DNA from: Owenia fusiformis | Lineage: Eukaryota; Annelida; Polychaeta; Sabellida; Oweniidae | Length of the DNA: 64,000 nt | Assembly: GCA_903813345.2 (NCBI GenBank) | Contig: CAIIXF020000001.1 | Span: 29,251,915-29,315,914, forward strand | Reading direction: 5' to 3' | Shown: positions 24,036 to 37,600 of the stretch, piece by piece | How the letters are laid out: each line of letters starts with the position of its first letter | Numbering within the stretch: the first letter of the stretch is position 1 | Translations under genes and position numbers: made by a program | Notes under the pieces: generated by a model | Seen by the model: the letters and a program-made list of their open reading frames with translations, nothing else | What the model was told of the DNA's origin: nothing | The model's database searches: none

Positions 24036-24484
24036 TAGTAAAACCTATCTAATCCAACAGTCATTGGAACAGCTAAAAGGGTTCGGGTTGGGAGGTGTTC
24101 GGATTTCGAGGTTTTTGCATCCTCAAGATTTGAAGGAAATGCATTCTCAAAGAATATTAATATTTCTATTGACCGCAAAGCTCTATGACATTACAAAATC
24201 CGATTTAAATGAATTAAATGGTCATGCTAGAAAGATCCCAGAGCATTCGATGTTATTTCAAACATTTTGATATTATAACAAATCAGTGTTAAATTGAAGA
24301 TATTTGAGCAATTTTGTAAAAATATGTGAAACTTCACATTTTGTGAAGTGTTCAGATTAGACAGGTAACTAAGTTTCAAATACGAATGTTCACCGTTCGA
24401 ATGAAGTGGTGTTCAGACCGGAGAAAGTTTTCAGATTGGAAAGTGTTCGGATTAGCCAGGAGTTCGGATATATGGTTTCATTGT
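24036..24484. mobile_element. Degraded MITE-like element with pogo-style ends
   Basis: The left end (agtaaaacctatctaatcca) and the reverse complement of the right end (caatgaaaccatatatccga) are similar inverted termini. Several internal 'gtgttcggatta' blocks are present. It resembles the smaller element at 62882-63050. The short open frame at 23989-24270 lies across the left end and is not a gene. Confidence 0.5.
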
Positions 24485-24944
24485 ACGTAATTGTTTACCG
24501 AGTGCCGATATATAAGGGTTATGTACTGGGAGGTTTTGGATATACCCTATATCCCAAACCGACCGTGCATAACTGGTGTATCTCATAGTCTACTTGATTG
24601 GGTTTAGGGTAGATAACCTTTTCCAACTTTTTCAAATGACAAGATAGGCCTATATTGAAAAAGTTATATTTAATATTCTCGTAATATTCCTTTAGTTCAA
24701 TACAATGAAATTGTAACATTTAAACGTTTAAAAAATGGAAACTTTTGAAATTTAAAACTTTTAAAATTGTTTAATCTTTAAACTTTTTTTTGAAAAATTC
24801 CCAGAAGTGGGATGGATATATTATATCTGCCCGCATTTAGCCTGGAGCGGGACATGTACAATATATCCTGCCCGCTCCTCAGATGTGATATATATTCCCG
24901 GGTGATATCTACCCCAAACCCACTCAAGTATGAGATACATAGAG

Positions 24945-25073
24945 ATTATCCTATAGTCGGTTCAGGATATTGGGATTATCCCGAAGCCAATATAATAGCC
25001 GTAGGTCCCGAGGGAAGATATATTATATTGGCTTCGGGATAATCCCAATATCCTGAACCGACTATAAGATAAT
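24945..25073. repeat. Near-perfect foldback with 53-bp arms
   Basis: 24945-24997 and 25021-25073 are inverted copies with one mismatch over 53 bp, separated by a 23-bp loop. The arms contain agtcggttcaggatattggg and ccgaagccaatataata. A related but weaker motif (ggttttggatat..ccc) occurs at about 24533. Confidence 0.9.
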
Positions 25074-25384
25074 ATGTTTATCCCATACCAATCTTGCATT
25101 ATCTTGGTCATTTGGTTCACATTGTTCAACCGTAGAAATATTTAAGAATATTCATGTTCAGTTTTGTTTTCTTGGCCGTGGCCGGATTTTCCAGATATTC
25201 CCACATTTATTGTCTCGAATTGTCTACGTTTAAATCTGCAGCGTGTAAACATATCAAAATTGTCCAAAGTAGGTGAAAAATGCAGTAGTACAGTAGACCG
25301 ATGAACTTCGTTCTCAAAACCGAGACTAGTCTGTATTTAGGGGCAACAAGGCCTTAAAAGTAATTTCAAAATTTTCTGTTTTTA

Positions 25385-25640
25385 TCCGAGCATTTGGCTT
25401 AACATCTTCTTTGACATACCATTTTTCTAAAAATGTATGGATAAACTATCAATTTAGAAGTGTAAATTCAGTTCAAAGCTTCTATTAATAAGGGAGTCCC
25501 ACTTATAGATTTTTAAGATCCACCATGTTTTAAGAAGAATATCAGCTGAAATAACGTCCATTCAGGTTTTTTTGAGTTGATGAAATATCCAAAAATAGAT
25601 ATTTTGACACTGGTCCATCATCATTAATGGTCCCTCTGCA
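25385..25640 (+). repeat. Dispersed repeat, copy 1 (partner within 56805-57515)
   Basis: Shares ordered blocks with 56805-57515: catttggctta..atcttctttg, gatgaaatatccaaaa, gatattttgacac and gtccctctgcacta. The partner is longer because of internal differences. Confidence 0.5.
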
Positions 25641-26781
25641 CTAATTGTTGCACCTTTAAGGAAGCAAAGTCAAATACATGCAAAGGGTGCATTTTTAACC
25701 ATTGAAGACCAACATTTGATGTGATATTTGAATACTGTGTGTAATTTTCTATTAAAATAACTTTGATTTTGAAATTTTCTGAAAAAGGTTGAGCTAAATC
25801 CGTACTGACAAAATGTTTGAAAAAATATTTTTAAAGTTTATTTATTATTTCACAATTCTAATGTTAAATTGGAATCCACATGTCAAGATAACATAGTAAC
25901 ATGCCAATGGAGTTTCACATAAATCCATATGGAGATGAATCAAGAAATTAAGTGATTTTTACCAATTGTCTATATATTATGAATAGTATTCTGGCCCTAT
26001 CAACACACATGCTGCCATCTATTTATCCATCTCTATATATCATAGAGAAAATGATCCATTGCGTTTATTTTTTCCAACTCCTCAAAATCATGCATGCAAA
26101 ACATAGAATGGATTTCTTTTGGCCTATAAATCTTCTTAATTAATAGAATACATGTACAAAATTATATATGCAATCTAACTCACTGCATTGTGCTTTATGG
26201 TGCCATCTATTTACAGTTGACAATGCCATTTGGTGAAAATTAATTCTTTATTCCCCTATGTATTGGCTCCTGAAGAGGGTCCGAAATTTATCAAAATAAA
26301 TGATCCTTCCCAGGTTCTTGATCTTAGAATCTTAGGTTAAAAAATGTTAACATAACACAATGTATGATGATATAATCTTTATTGTATAAATCATGTCAAT
26401 ATTTCAACTTACAATCAATATTGACTGCCAATTGGATTTTTCATAATATTGTAATTAATCATAAATTAATATTCATAAATATGTTATTTATCATTAAAAT
26501 CGCATTACAACTCATTATTTCATTAGAATAAAACTGAAATCCAAATTCACATTTCAAACATCAACTTTTGATCATTGACTCAGTCAGCACCATCTATCTT
26601 ATACCTATTATTCAATGCGTACTATACACTGATTGATAATTCCAAGAAACATGACCCAAAAGCAGTTATTCGCTCAAGATTTTAACTTCCAATGCAACAA
26701 CAGGTGTTGAAGAATGAGCACGTTTTAAGTGATTTCAACAATCTTCGCGACACTTCAGGAAGGATTTTTATTATGACTGCA

Positions 26782-27009
26782 GGGGCGTTTTTTATATAAA
26801 AATTATTTTAGGCTTGTTTATTGTGGCATAAACAAGCCTAAAAATTAAGATTTATCTTGAGTTTTACAAAAATTGATGCAACTTCCTTCAAAATTGAGCT
26901 AGAAGCTTCAAATGAAAAGCATTTTAAAGCTCTTTCCTTCTTCTATCTCATGGTTATATTTTATTGGTTATGGGGGGTGCACCCATCGCACCCCCCCCTG
27001 GCTACGCCT
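26782..27009. repeat. 'GGGCGTAGCC' element, inverted copy 3
   Basis: Ends in ccccccctggctacgcct, the complement of the copy-1 start. It contains aagcattttaaagctcttt, the complement of the block in copy 1. The left part includes an inverted 'taggcttgttta..taaacaagccta' hairpin near 26810-26840. Confidence 0.65.
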
Positions 27010-28096
27010 ATGTGACTGGGTGCCTTATGGAGCTCAAGAAACATTAGTATAACAAAGTAGAAAAAATATGTGTTTCAAAAATATATATACATGTACATAT
27101 ATTTGTATAGGATAGATGGTGTTGATTGTGATCACTGCGGGTAAGATTATGAACATGATATTATGCCAAAATGTTAAGCACTTGAATCACTATAGTTTAC
27201 ACTAAATAAAATACTTAAATAGAAAAATAGCATTGTTTTACCAAGTTCTCAACTTACTGTATGTACACCAAAAAGCCAACTGAGCTGTATCAAGATCGAG
27301 GAAAAGTTGATTGATATTGTGATAAATATTGACATAGAGGTGAGACTCTACAACTTTCTGTCATTATATAAATGCATATTCAAGTACAGGGTGACCCCAA
27401 GCATGCAACCCATGAATAAATCAAAATCCCTGTAACTGTAAGTTTGATTATCTTGTGTAAACTATATGAAAGGACGCAAGTGAATCTCAACCTCTTACTA
27501 GAATGGGAAAATTTGTAATTTAAAATTTTGATGTACAAGATTATTTATACCACTCATATTCTGTATTGAATTTGATGAAAGATAAACCAAACTTCAATCC
27601 CCAGGTTTTTTAACAATTTGTCAAATTGGTAGATGAGTATGAGTTACCATTGTTTCTTTAATTAAACATCCTATGTACGTACATGTGGAAAATCAAGAGG
27701 ATTCCATCCTTATTGACAAAGTAATACCAAAAATAGAGTTGTATTTTTGGGTCAACCTGTACTACTTTTACTTATTGTGCATTTGAGCCATTATTGCATA
27801 TCTAAATACAGACATTATACTGTCATCATGTGAAGTGTGTGTTTACTTAATATAACATACATCATTTATTACTGCAATTTTACCAAGTCATATATTCATT
27901 GTACATATCATGTAAAAATTAATGTGCACTTGCCACTATGATTTCTACTTCACACTTATTTCACATTCATCCCAAAGACAACTTTTCAGACTTTCACATG
28001 TCCTTAATGCTTCACTGATGTGAGTAAACAAACATCTGTAGCATACAGAACTGACAAAAATGTTTTATGGACACCATTCAAAAGTTGTGATTCTCA
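27010..28096. other. Intergenic, no gene seen
   Basis: AT-rich sequence beyond the 3' end of the kinesin gene. No feature supported. Confidence 0.4.
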
Positions 28097-28484
28097 ATTT
28101 AATTTTTAATGCAACATTTAAATTTGTTGAAGTCTCACAAAAACCCGCAATTTATATTAGAATATGTGTAGTTAATTCATTATCTTGGATACACGTGCAG
28201 AACTTTAAAGTCATGACAAGTCTGACATCATTTCATGTAACTAACAGATCAAATACTTAAATCAGCCAAATACTTTCTGTCATTGGTCTTTATTTAATTT
28301 TTAATGCAACATTTAAATTTGTTGAAGTCTCACAAAAACCCGCAATTTATATTAGAATATGTGTAGTTAATTCATTATCTTGGATACACGTGCAGAACTT
28401 TAAAGTCATGACAAGTCTGACATCATTTCATGTAACTAACAGATCAAATACTTAAATCAGCCAAATACTTTCTGTCATTGGTCT
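28097..28484. repeat. Exact 193-bp tandem duplication
   Basis: 28097-28289 and 28292-28484 appear identical base for base by eye, with two bases between them. On the minus strand the junction contains AATAAA (28294-28289), a possible polyadenylation signal for the kinesin gene. The duplicates are either very recent or an assembly artefact. Confidence 0.9.
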
Positions 28485-28649
28485 ACTGCAATAAACATTA
28501 TATTGCATTGGTATTATCTGCTTTGTATTTCCACTCATCATGCAGACCTCTACTATCTTAAAGTCTTAAGTGTTCATCTACTGCCTTGTCATTGCCAAAA
28601 TGGAATGCCACATTTGCTATATTTTTGGGACTCTTAAAGAGTGATAGTT

Positions 28650-31600
28650 CTACTTCCTCCTGGCAACCTTGGATGGAGTACTGCCTTTACCAAGGGTGCT
28701 TACTGGACTGTCCTGGAATAGAGGAATAAATTATGTTTAAGGTTTATTTACAGAATTGAATTTAGCGGAGTTGTACTTTTTATCCTCTCCTCGACTATAT
28801 TTCATGAGCGAATCCAGGCCAAAACATGGAAACATCTATTTATGGATGCTTTTTACTACGGTTTTTGTGTCATTTCACGAATATATCATTTTTATGGTAA
28901 AAGCAAGTGAGTGAATTTTGTATAAATCTCAAACATGACAGTACCTTTGAACATGTCTACAATATAATAGAACCTATAAATCTAGGATAAAAATTGACAA
29001 AGGCGCATGAACACACCTCATACAACGCCAGCCTCTCTTTCAGCTCTGTCACCTCAGCACTCTCTGTTTTCTTGCTAGCTTGACCAAGCTCTACAGCTCG
29101 CACACGCTGGCCAAAGTTCAGACTACATATAGTTTCTCCAACATTTTTCTCAACTGGTGCCACCTGGACAATCATCAGAGTTTTACTGTCACCACCTGGA
29201 ACATCATTGAAATGTAAGGAAATACATTAACATAAACATTTCATCATCTTCAAATGCCCCATAATACTTTTCAAATATTGTTAAGGAGATACCATATATT
29301 TGTTTTCGGCTCTGTTTTCATATCATCTGATGTTTTGCATATGTTGTACATTGTGTTAGGTCTTACATCGTGGTCCAGTTTACATTAAACCATTTTCAAT
29401 GTTAAGGACAAAACTCACCAAGGGAATCCTGTAAGAGGTAGGTAAGTTTGGAGTTTCTGTAGGGGATATGTCCCTGTTTATTCCTCAGAGCATGTATTAC
29501 ATCACCAAGTGATGACAGAGATTTGTTGATGCTCTGAGCCTCTTTCAATCTGGAACCTTCTGCTCCAGATTTACTAATCCGCTCAGATCCAGCCAAATCT
29601 ATGAGATTCAGTTTCCCTACAGATAATAAAAATCAAAATTCAATACACTATGATAAGTAAGATGAATTATTTCCTAAAATGATAAATAACTCTGGGATAT
29701 TTGGGATTTTTTTAGGGTGAAATATAAATTCTCTATTGTATGTTTTGGAATTGCATTAATGTTTTGCTTCTTTTCCAAATGAATTTCCATTTTGCAGAAT
29801 ACTGGTGTTTGATGAGGAATACGAATGGTGAAGTCTTATCAACTTGATTATTTATTTCCCTTAGTTAGGTAAAGGTTTCCTTAATGGCTCAAACCTGATA
29901 TCAAACCACTTCTCCATTTCAAGATTGGAATGGTCTTATGATTAATATCTGTGATTAGGTTTTCCGGTTCTTGATGTGTTTGGTTTTACATATTGCAGGT
30001 GTTTCAGTAATATGTTTACCTATTGATTTCTTTCCTGTAGTCTTACTGACCCCAGTCACTGTGACACATAGCAAGCAGTGAGAGCGGGAGGAATGCTCAT
30101 TCATGTTAGTGGTGGCTGTAGCTCTGTTGGTCTTTCCCAAGGCAAATGTCTGAAATTCATATGTAACATTCAGTGGTGAACAACTCCCATGGAGATGTGC
30201 AATATATTGTGGCAATTTTAAGAAATAATGAATAACCTAGCCTTGCCCAAGTCGGCATTTTTTTACTTATCTGATCTTGAATTATTACCGCCTTGTACAA
30301 TCCAATACACCTGCGCTGATATTATGCAGAGTTATTCAACGGTTTCGAGATTTCCATAATACCTACGCTATCAGGGGTATCGCGAAACCTTATTGATTAA
30401 CAGATATACGCGTGGACACGACGTGTGACTTCAGGCTGATTGACCAATCACAAAACGTTATCAGGTTGACCTGCATAAGCAAAGCAATCTTCCCGATTTG
30501 AAATTCAATGATCTGATCGATCGTTTCTTTAGAGTTACAATATATTATCTAATCAAACGGACATAGGGAATTTAAGAGTCATTAATATAAATTAAATCAT
30601 GCAATAGATTTAAAACTGATTTCGCGATGAAAATACAAGACCGAGTCCAATGTAGCGGGTCATGTAGGTAGTCGATCAGTGATTGAATCTCAGCCTACAT
30701 GTTCATTTGAATTCAGCGATCGTTTCAACGTTTATTGTCGAAATCTTCTCACCTCCGGTTACCGATCGATGCTCCGGCATCCACTAAACTCTGATTGATA
30801 TTTATCTGATAAAATATACATGATGAATTCATGCAAGATTTGTTCGTGAAAAGTCCCGGCGAAAAGTAAAAAGTGTACTTGTTTTTGACCGTGCATAATA
30901 ATGAGCTAACGCTGCAGGGCCGTCGTTGATTGGTCAAATTTTACCGACATAAACATTGAGTCGGTAAAGCACGTGGCTTTCTCTTTTGTACAAGGCGGTC
31001 ATAATAGAAATCAAGATAGTAAAAAAGACCGACTTGGGCAAGGCTATGAATAACCCTGTATATGGTGAATGCAAGGCTTTTAGAACTATATAAAGAGGGC
31101 AGTACTGCAGTTCAAATGTTCATATTCTTTCTAAAGCGAGGCTGTACAAGATAAACAGGTAGACTGCAATGTTCTTTTTATAGTCACTACAACCCTGATA
31201 CCATGGTGAATGAGGTCTTATGGCTAATGCTATCCATGTATCAGAGCTACTAAAATTCCGTTTTCCACGCTGCAGCAGAAAAAATGAAGAATTTTTAGTT
31301 TTGAAAAAATATGCAGTTTATTGAATTTCTGTTGGCCAATACATTTTCTCTATATTGTTACTATATACATCTGATGTTCAAATTGATGTATAGAAAAATA
31401 TGGCAGTTTTATTTTGATTTTCACACTATATCGACAAAAATGCCGTAAAAACATGACGCGATAAAATGCAGAATTTTTTCAGAATTTCAAATTTTGGCTT
31501 GCAGAATTTTGATATGATCAATTGCATCTTCTCTAATCAACATTGGGATATTAGACTAATTCTTATCTTAATCATTCCCTGTTACCAATGGAGTTTTATC

Positions 31601-34600
31601 AACATATGCATGAGAATAAATGATTTATGTTGTTAGAGATTTTTATAAGTTAAGGTAAGATAAGGGCCAACATTTTAAATCAATAGGATGCATTTATGCA
31701 ATCGTTCTGTAGGTAGGCCTACTACATACCTCATTGACATCATCTAAACATGAGACTGGGACTGTAGTGAGGCCAGGAACATAAAGGCTGCCATCTTGGT
31801 TGCGTTTAATCTCCATCTTGTAAGATGGGTCAGAACTCAATAGATCCCTACAATTCAATACAATACAATACAACAATACAATACACATGGCTTAAAGCAG
31901 TAAATTTAAAATTTCCTGAAAATTTAATGACGAAAGACGAGGCCAAGCAAGCGGTGGGTTTTGGCGGGTCCTCCCTCCAAGAAATTTTGGAAAAATGAGA
32001 TTTGATTGAGGGCTTTTTCGAGTAATGTAGACCCCACATACACTTTCAAATTTGAAGGAAAAAGTGTTTTCATAGGAAAATTATAACACTAATTTTGAAA
32101 CCCTTGCTTGACCCCATTCTCCCCCCTAGAAATAAATCCAGATTTGTATTGAACTCAATGGGGTCAGATTTTGGTCAATTTTTTCCTGAAATTTCCTGAA
32201 ATTCCTGAAGACTTTAAGCCATGCAATACAACAATATGGTCACAATGTGTAGCAGTGTAACAAGCCCTTGTGGCCCCCTCCCATTACAACAAGTGTGAGA
32301 AGGTGTATAGTCAAGTAGAAGGGGGGGGGGGACAGAGCTGTGTAGGTAGACTTCATACCAACCTAAGCATTTCATTATATATCTCCATGACGCTCACTGA
32401 GATAGTGTACTGCCACTCAACGCCCCGTTCCTCTATGATTGTAAATAGCTCTGTCAGCGCCCTCTGGTTGATGCCTGCATCACCATATACACCCTGCAGA
32501 CAATGAACACATAGAATGATGTAACAGGAAAGTTAGGGGATATGGGCATTGCCAAATATTGATCTGCCTGATCCCCTTAAATCACAGAAAATAGTGGCAG
32601 AAACTTGGTGGAAGACTAACATACATTATGCCCTAATAGTGCAAGACACCAATCTTTAGTTCATATAATACTTCTTTCAGTTAATTCTTACTTTTTCATA
32701 GGAGCTTGGACAGCCTCATTATTACTTCTATATTTCATTTTCCTCTTGAAACAAATAGCTCATACAATATGAGCATTTCATGGTTTATATTCTCTAAAAT
32801 GTTTATATCACTTACTTCCATGGTGTATGTTTTGCCAGAGCCAGTTTGTCCATATGCAAATATACAAACATTATAGCCATCAAGACAGGATACCACCAGT
32901 GGCTGTACTTCATTAAACACCTACAAAATAATAAATACTGTATTAAATATACACTGATGTAACATAATAATAATAAACCACTGCCATTATATTACAATAA
33001 CTCAAACACATTGTAATGCTTTTCTATATGGTCTGCACATATGAGTAAATTACTACAAATTCTAGCCAGCTAAGCTCCTTAAAAATGTAAGATATATGAT
33101 TCCATTAATTGCAGCAATTGGTTTTTATGATAATTCATATTTAATAAGCACTAATGCTTCCTACATGTTTTGTGTTTTGCTACATGAACAGCCACAGTGA
33201 CAATAAAACCAATAAATATCATATCAATTTGCAATCAAACATTGAATTCAAGGATTCAATTGAAATGAGTGAAATGAGTGTCATACTATTTCAGTATTTG
33301 GGTCAACCCAAAACAGTATCTGGGTCTTCCATTGTAACCCTTGTTATTTTAAATCAATCCATAAGTTTTCATATTTCAAGCTTCTCAAAGTCTGACATTA
33401 ATAAAGGATTTATTTATTTGTACTGATGCCCTAGGGCCAAACATACATCCAACAATACATAAGATATTACAACTATACAATTACAAAAGGAATAGTAATA
33501 AAGTAATAAAAATACATTCATTACAGTACATATATAATATTATTACTGATCATTAGAAAATGTATCATGTCAATCATTTCTTTTGTATGTCATTCAGAAA
33601 TGGTTTAATATTATTGCACAAAATTTCGAGTTTTGAATTTTTTTAATGTAAGATTGTCTGATGTACACCATTATGCTGTGGCCTCGGAGGTCAAAATCCC
33701 ATTGTTAGGTCATCTTGTATATAAAAAATTAGTATAAAGCACATTTAAATCTATATGTCCTTATGATGTTAACTGTAACACAGGTAAGTGCAAAGAAGTA
33801 AATAAAAAATAAGAAAAAAGTATTTCTTTGTACACAAAGCTTACCTGTACTTGTGTACTTTTTTCTGTAAAGAGACTATCCACTTCAAATGTTTGAGTTC
33901 GACCTTTATTCGCAACATATAGCACACAATCATCATCTTGATCGTAGCCAATCGCTTTTGTTGCTGGTGGGCCACTCCCATCTTCTTTGATTTGTGGACG
34001 GACTCTGCAAAAAACTCTTATATTGCCTGAAAATTAAAATAAAATAACAATGCATTAATAATTAGAATAAAGGTTCTGAGTATGCTTGAATTCCAACTTA
34101 TATCCTGTTTGTTCTAAAATAGGGCAAGGAGATTTCTTGAACATTCAGAAATATAGGATTTTAGGAAATATGTTCAATCAAATTATGGTAATGAAATAAG
34201 ACTTTTCTCTTACCTTTTAGTTCTACCAATTCATTATGGTATTTCTTTCTGAGAGCCATCTCCTTCTTATACTTCTTGACTAGTTCTTGATTGTGCTCAC
34301 TTATGTCAGATATAGATTTACTTATCTGGAAATTAAAGTAAACACAGTTGTCATTTTTCAAAAGTAATTCAAATTCAGCGTTTGGGTCAAATAACTTTGT
34401 GCTGTACTCTCATCTGTAAACACAATTTAAATTCTCTAATTACTTCCGTCCAATAATTTTGTGCTCTGTAAAAGCTATAAGTAATCTACAATAGTATGAA
34501 AAACCATGGGTGATGATAAATATGTCAACATGAACTAAACAAATTCAACTCACTTCCTTGGTTGTCTGTTTCACTGCTGTTTTTATGACATTTGGCATGT

Positions 34601-37600
34601 TCTCACACTGTTTCTTCAACTGTGTGTAGTCCTTCATCAGATCCTTCATCGTTGGAGTCATCAAAGACAACTTTACTTTCATCTTTGTAAAGTTTGCATT
34701 GAGTGTTTCCATTTTTTGGTCTGCTTGTCTCTGGGCTCTCAGTACAGCTTCTTGTTTCTCCTGTTGACATCTATTGATCTCTGCTTCCATCTCTTGTTGG
34801 ACTAACTGCATCTCTTTGCCATAGTCATCCAGCTGAAATGAAATTCAGAAAAATATCACTATTTAAGGCATTAACATGAAAATGTCAACCTCTGTCATTA
34901 GTTATAGATGTTGATGCCAAACATCAACCACCAAACACCAATTGCCATCCTCAAAAAGGTGGAGACTATAACAATATGTCAACACATCTAGCAGTGCAGT
35001 GCAGTACAGTACAGTATACTCATTAAAAACATTATATTACTGAAAAAATGTAAGACAATAGATTCAAATATAGTCCAGGTTCCTCAGAACTTTCATATTG
35101 ATAATAAAAAATTCTATAATGATTAAATATCTCAGATATTCAATAAAATATGTCAGAAGTCTCTTATTCTTACCTTTGTATTAAGCTTCTTCACCTCTCC
35201 TTGTTCATGGACTAACTTTGCCTGACTATTCTTATATAACTGTTGCAGTTCTGACAGTTCCCCTTGTAGCTTTGTGTTGTCCTGAATGGACTTCTCCAGT
35301 GATATTCTGTCTTTCTTAGACTCCACCTCCACTCTCTCTATCTTGGTGACCACCTGCAAATAAATGCTTTATAATATGACAGGAAGCTTGGACTCTGGGG
35401 AGGGAACTTGAGGGGGGGGGGTGTGATGAGAGGTTCTGAACATCTCTATCTTTGTATTCATCTCTTCAATTAAGATTAGTTAGAATCAAAAAATAATTAA
35501 ATCACTGTGGAGGAAAGTAACAACTGTTATCAAATTTTGAACATCACCTTAACATTTTTTAAAAAACGCGTAAAAATAAATACTTGAAATAACTAAAACT
35601 GTTAAGCTATTACCAACATACCTCTGGTGGTTTAGCCTGTAATGTTGTCAACTCAACTCTCAATTGTCTTAGCTCCCTCTCTATCTTTGACTTTTCTTCT
35701 GAGACACCCTGTAACTTCCCATAATGCCTTGTCTCCGCCTGCTTTAGCTCTGTACATCTCGATTTTAGCTCAGATTCTAATCGGAATATTTCTTTTTGCT
35801 GGTCATCGATCTTAGTTTCCAGTCGCTAAAAATAAAATATCTTGATATCTTTAATGATTATGAACAACTGAAATTACAGATAAAGTACTATTTCTATTGG
35901 ATTAAATCTTGATCCTCTTGTGCATGATGTTCTAGACTCAATTTCAAATTCAGAAAAAAAGTTTGCACAGCATTCATAGGATTATGACTTTTTGGCAGAA
36001 CATTCCTCATTTTGTATAAAAGGCTGTGCTGTTTGCTGGTATGTTTGTGAATTGGTATACAATAAAGAAAACAGAGTCCTCTGAATTCCCGTGTTATTTG
36101 GAAAAATCATAGTCTAGACAGTAATTATTGTAATATTAAAATGTTTCATATGATTTTGAAGTTAATTAGTTATATTCTATGTTCTGCATAATTAATACTA
36201 AATGTTTGTATTTGACACAAAGTACATCATTTATCAATTAATGAATTAGAACTAAAACATATATTATATTACTTGTCAAAAAGTGATTAATCATAGAAGT
36301 AGATTCAAAACTAGTTTATAATGTGTAAAACCTTTATCTGTGCAGTGTCTGTCTGTATCTCACGGATGACTTGAGGTTTTATATTCCTAGCTTCTCTGAG
36401 TTCTTGTTGTAATTGGTCAGTTTCTATCTCCAGCTTCTGTAGTTGTTTTTCAGTGTCAGTGGTCCCTGTGTTCTACAAACATAAAACAATCCTGGTTAGT
36501 CGGGAAATTGATCATACCTATACTCATCATATATTTCTGTCTCCAAACTAGAACCTTATAGAAATTGACCAATAGAAGGTTGTGATATCTCGCAATGGAT
36601 ATCTATTCTATTCTTTTTATTTATTTCAAGATTTTGTACATAGAAGTGTTTACAATCTATGAAAAATACATCTCATAAGCCATATAGATTTCATGTTCTA
36701 AAACATAAAATATCATATAAGGATTGAACAGTCAGATTGAGTAGGTTCCACAGTGAACCTTTTTTCAAAGTGACAGTATGTATGATTTTCCAAGGTTTTT
36801 ATTTGAGATAACATGAAATTGATGGGGTATCAAAAGGGAAAGGACATTCTTAATCGAAACAATTTTACATTTCAAAGTACCTATCGGGGGCCCCATCATG
36901 GTTTAAAAGAAAAATCCTGCCATAAAAGTAATAAAAAAAATATAATGACATACATGTATACTGAGACAATTATCAAAAGTAAGTAGAGTTTACTACAACA
37001 TACATATACAGATGAATATCGAAAACTTGGATTTATATTTTACAAAAGGTGCCTACTTGGACTCTTTTCAAACTTTATCAAAAAACAACAATAAACTAGT
37101 GATTTTGATTATGTCATCAGACATTTTCTTGATTGAGCTATGGTTGATAATCATAACCAACCCACAGAGGTTCATAATTCTACAAATTTATTTGTTTGTA
37201 AATAAGACCAAAACTCCCGATTCAAATTCTGTGAAAAAAAGGCAGCTGTTTGATTTTGAATTTTATAATCACGACCTGACTCCATATGATAAAAATGGCA
37301 GCCATTTTGAAATTCAGCTTTCAAGATATCCTATTTGAATTCCTTAAAATAATATGGTTCTCAGTAGCCCTAATACATATGCGAGTTCGAGCTCTAGCAG
37401 AATCCATTTAAAATCCCTTATTCTTTATTTCAAATAATATTGGAGAAAACGTCTGTTTATTTTATGAAAAAGTCACAAAATTAACTTCCTGTCTACGTTT
37501 TAATTTCGTCCCATACAAACATAATCCATGGAGTTAGACATATAATAGCCTGACATCAATAAATACAACAAAAATATTCAGCATGGTATGTGTATAAAAG

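Noticed and set aside
37012-37338. 108-codon plus-strand frame in the KIFC3 intron
   Set aside because: AT-rich, Ile/Leu/Asn-biased, no homologous motif, no splice context and absent from the duplicated region downstream.
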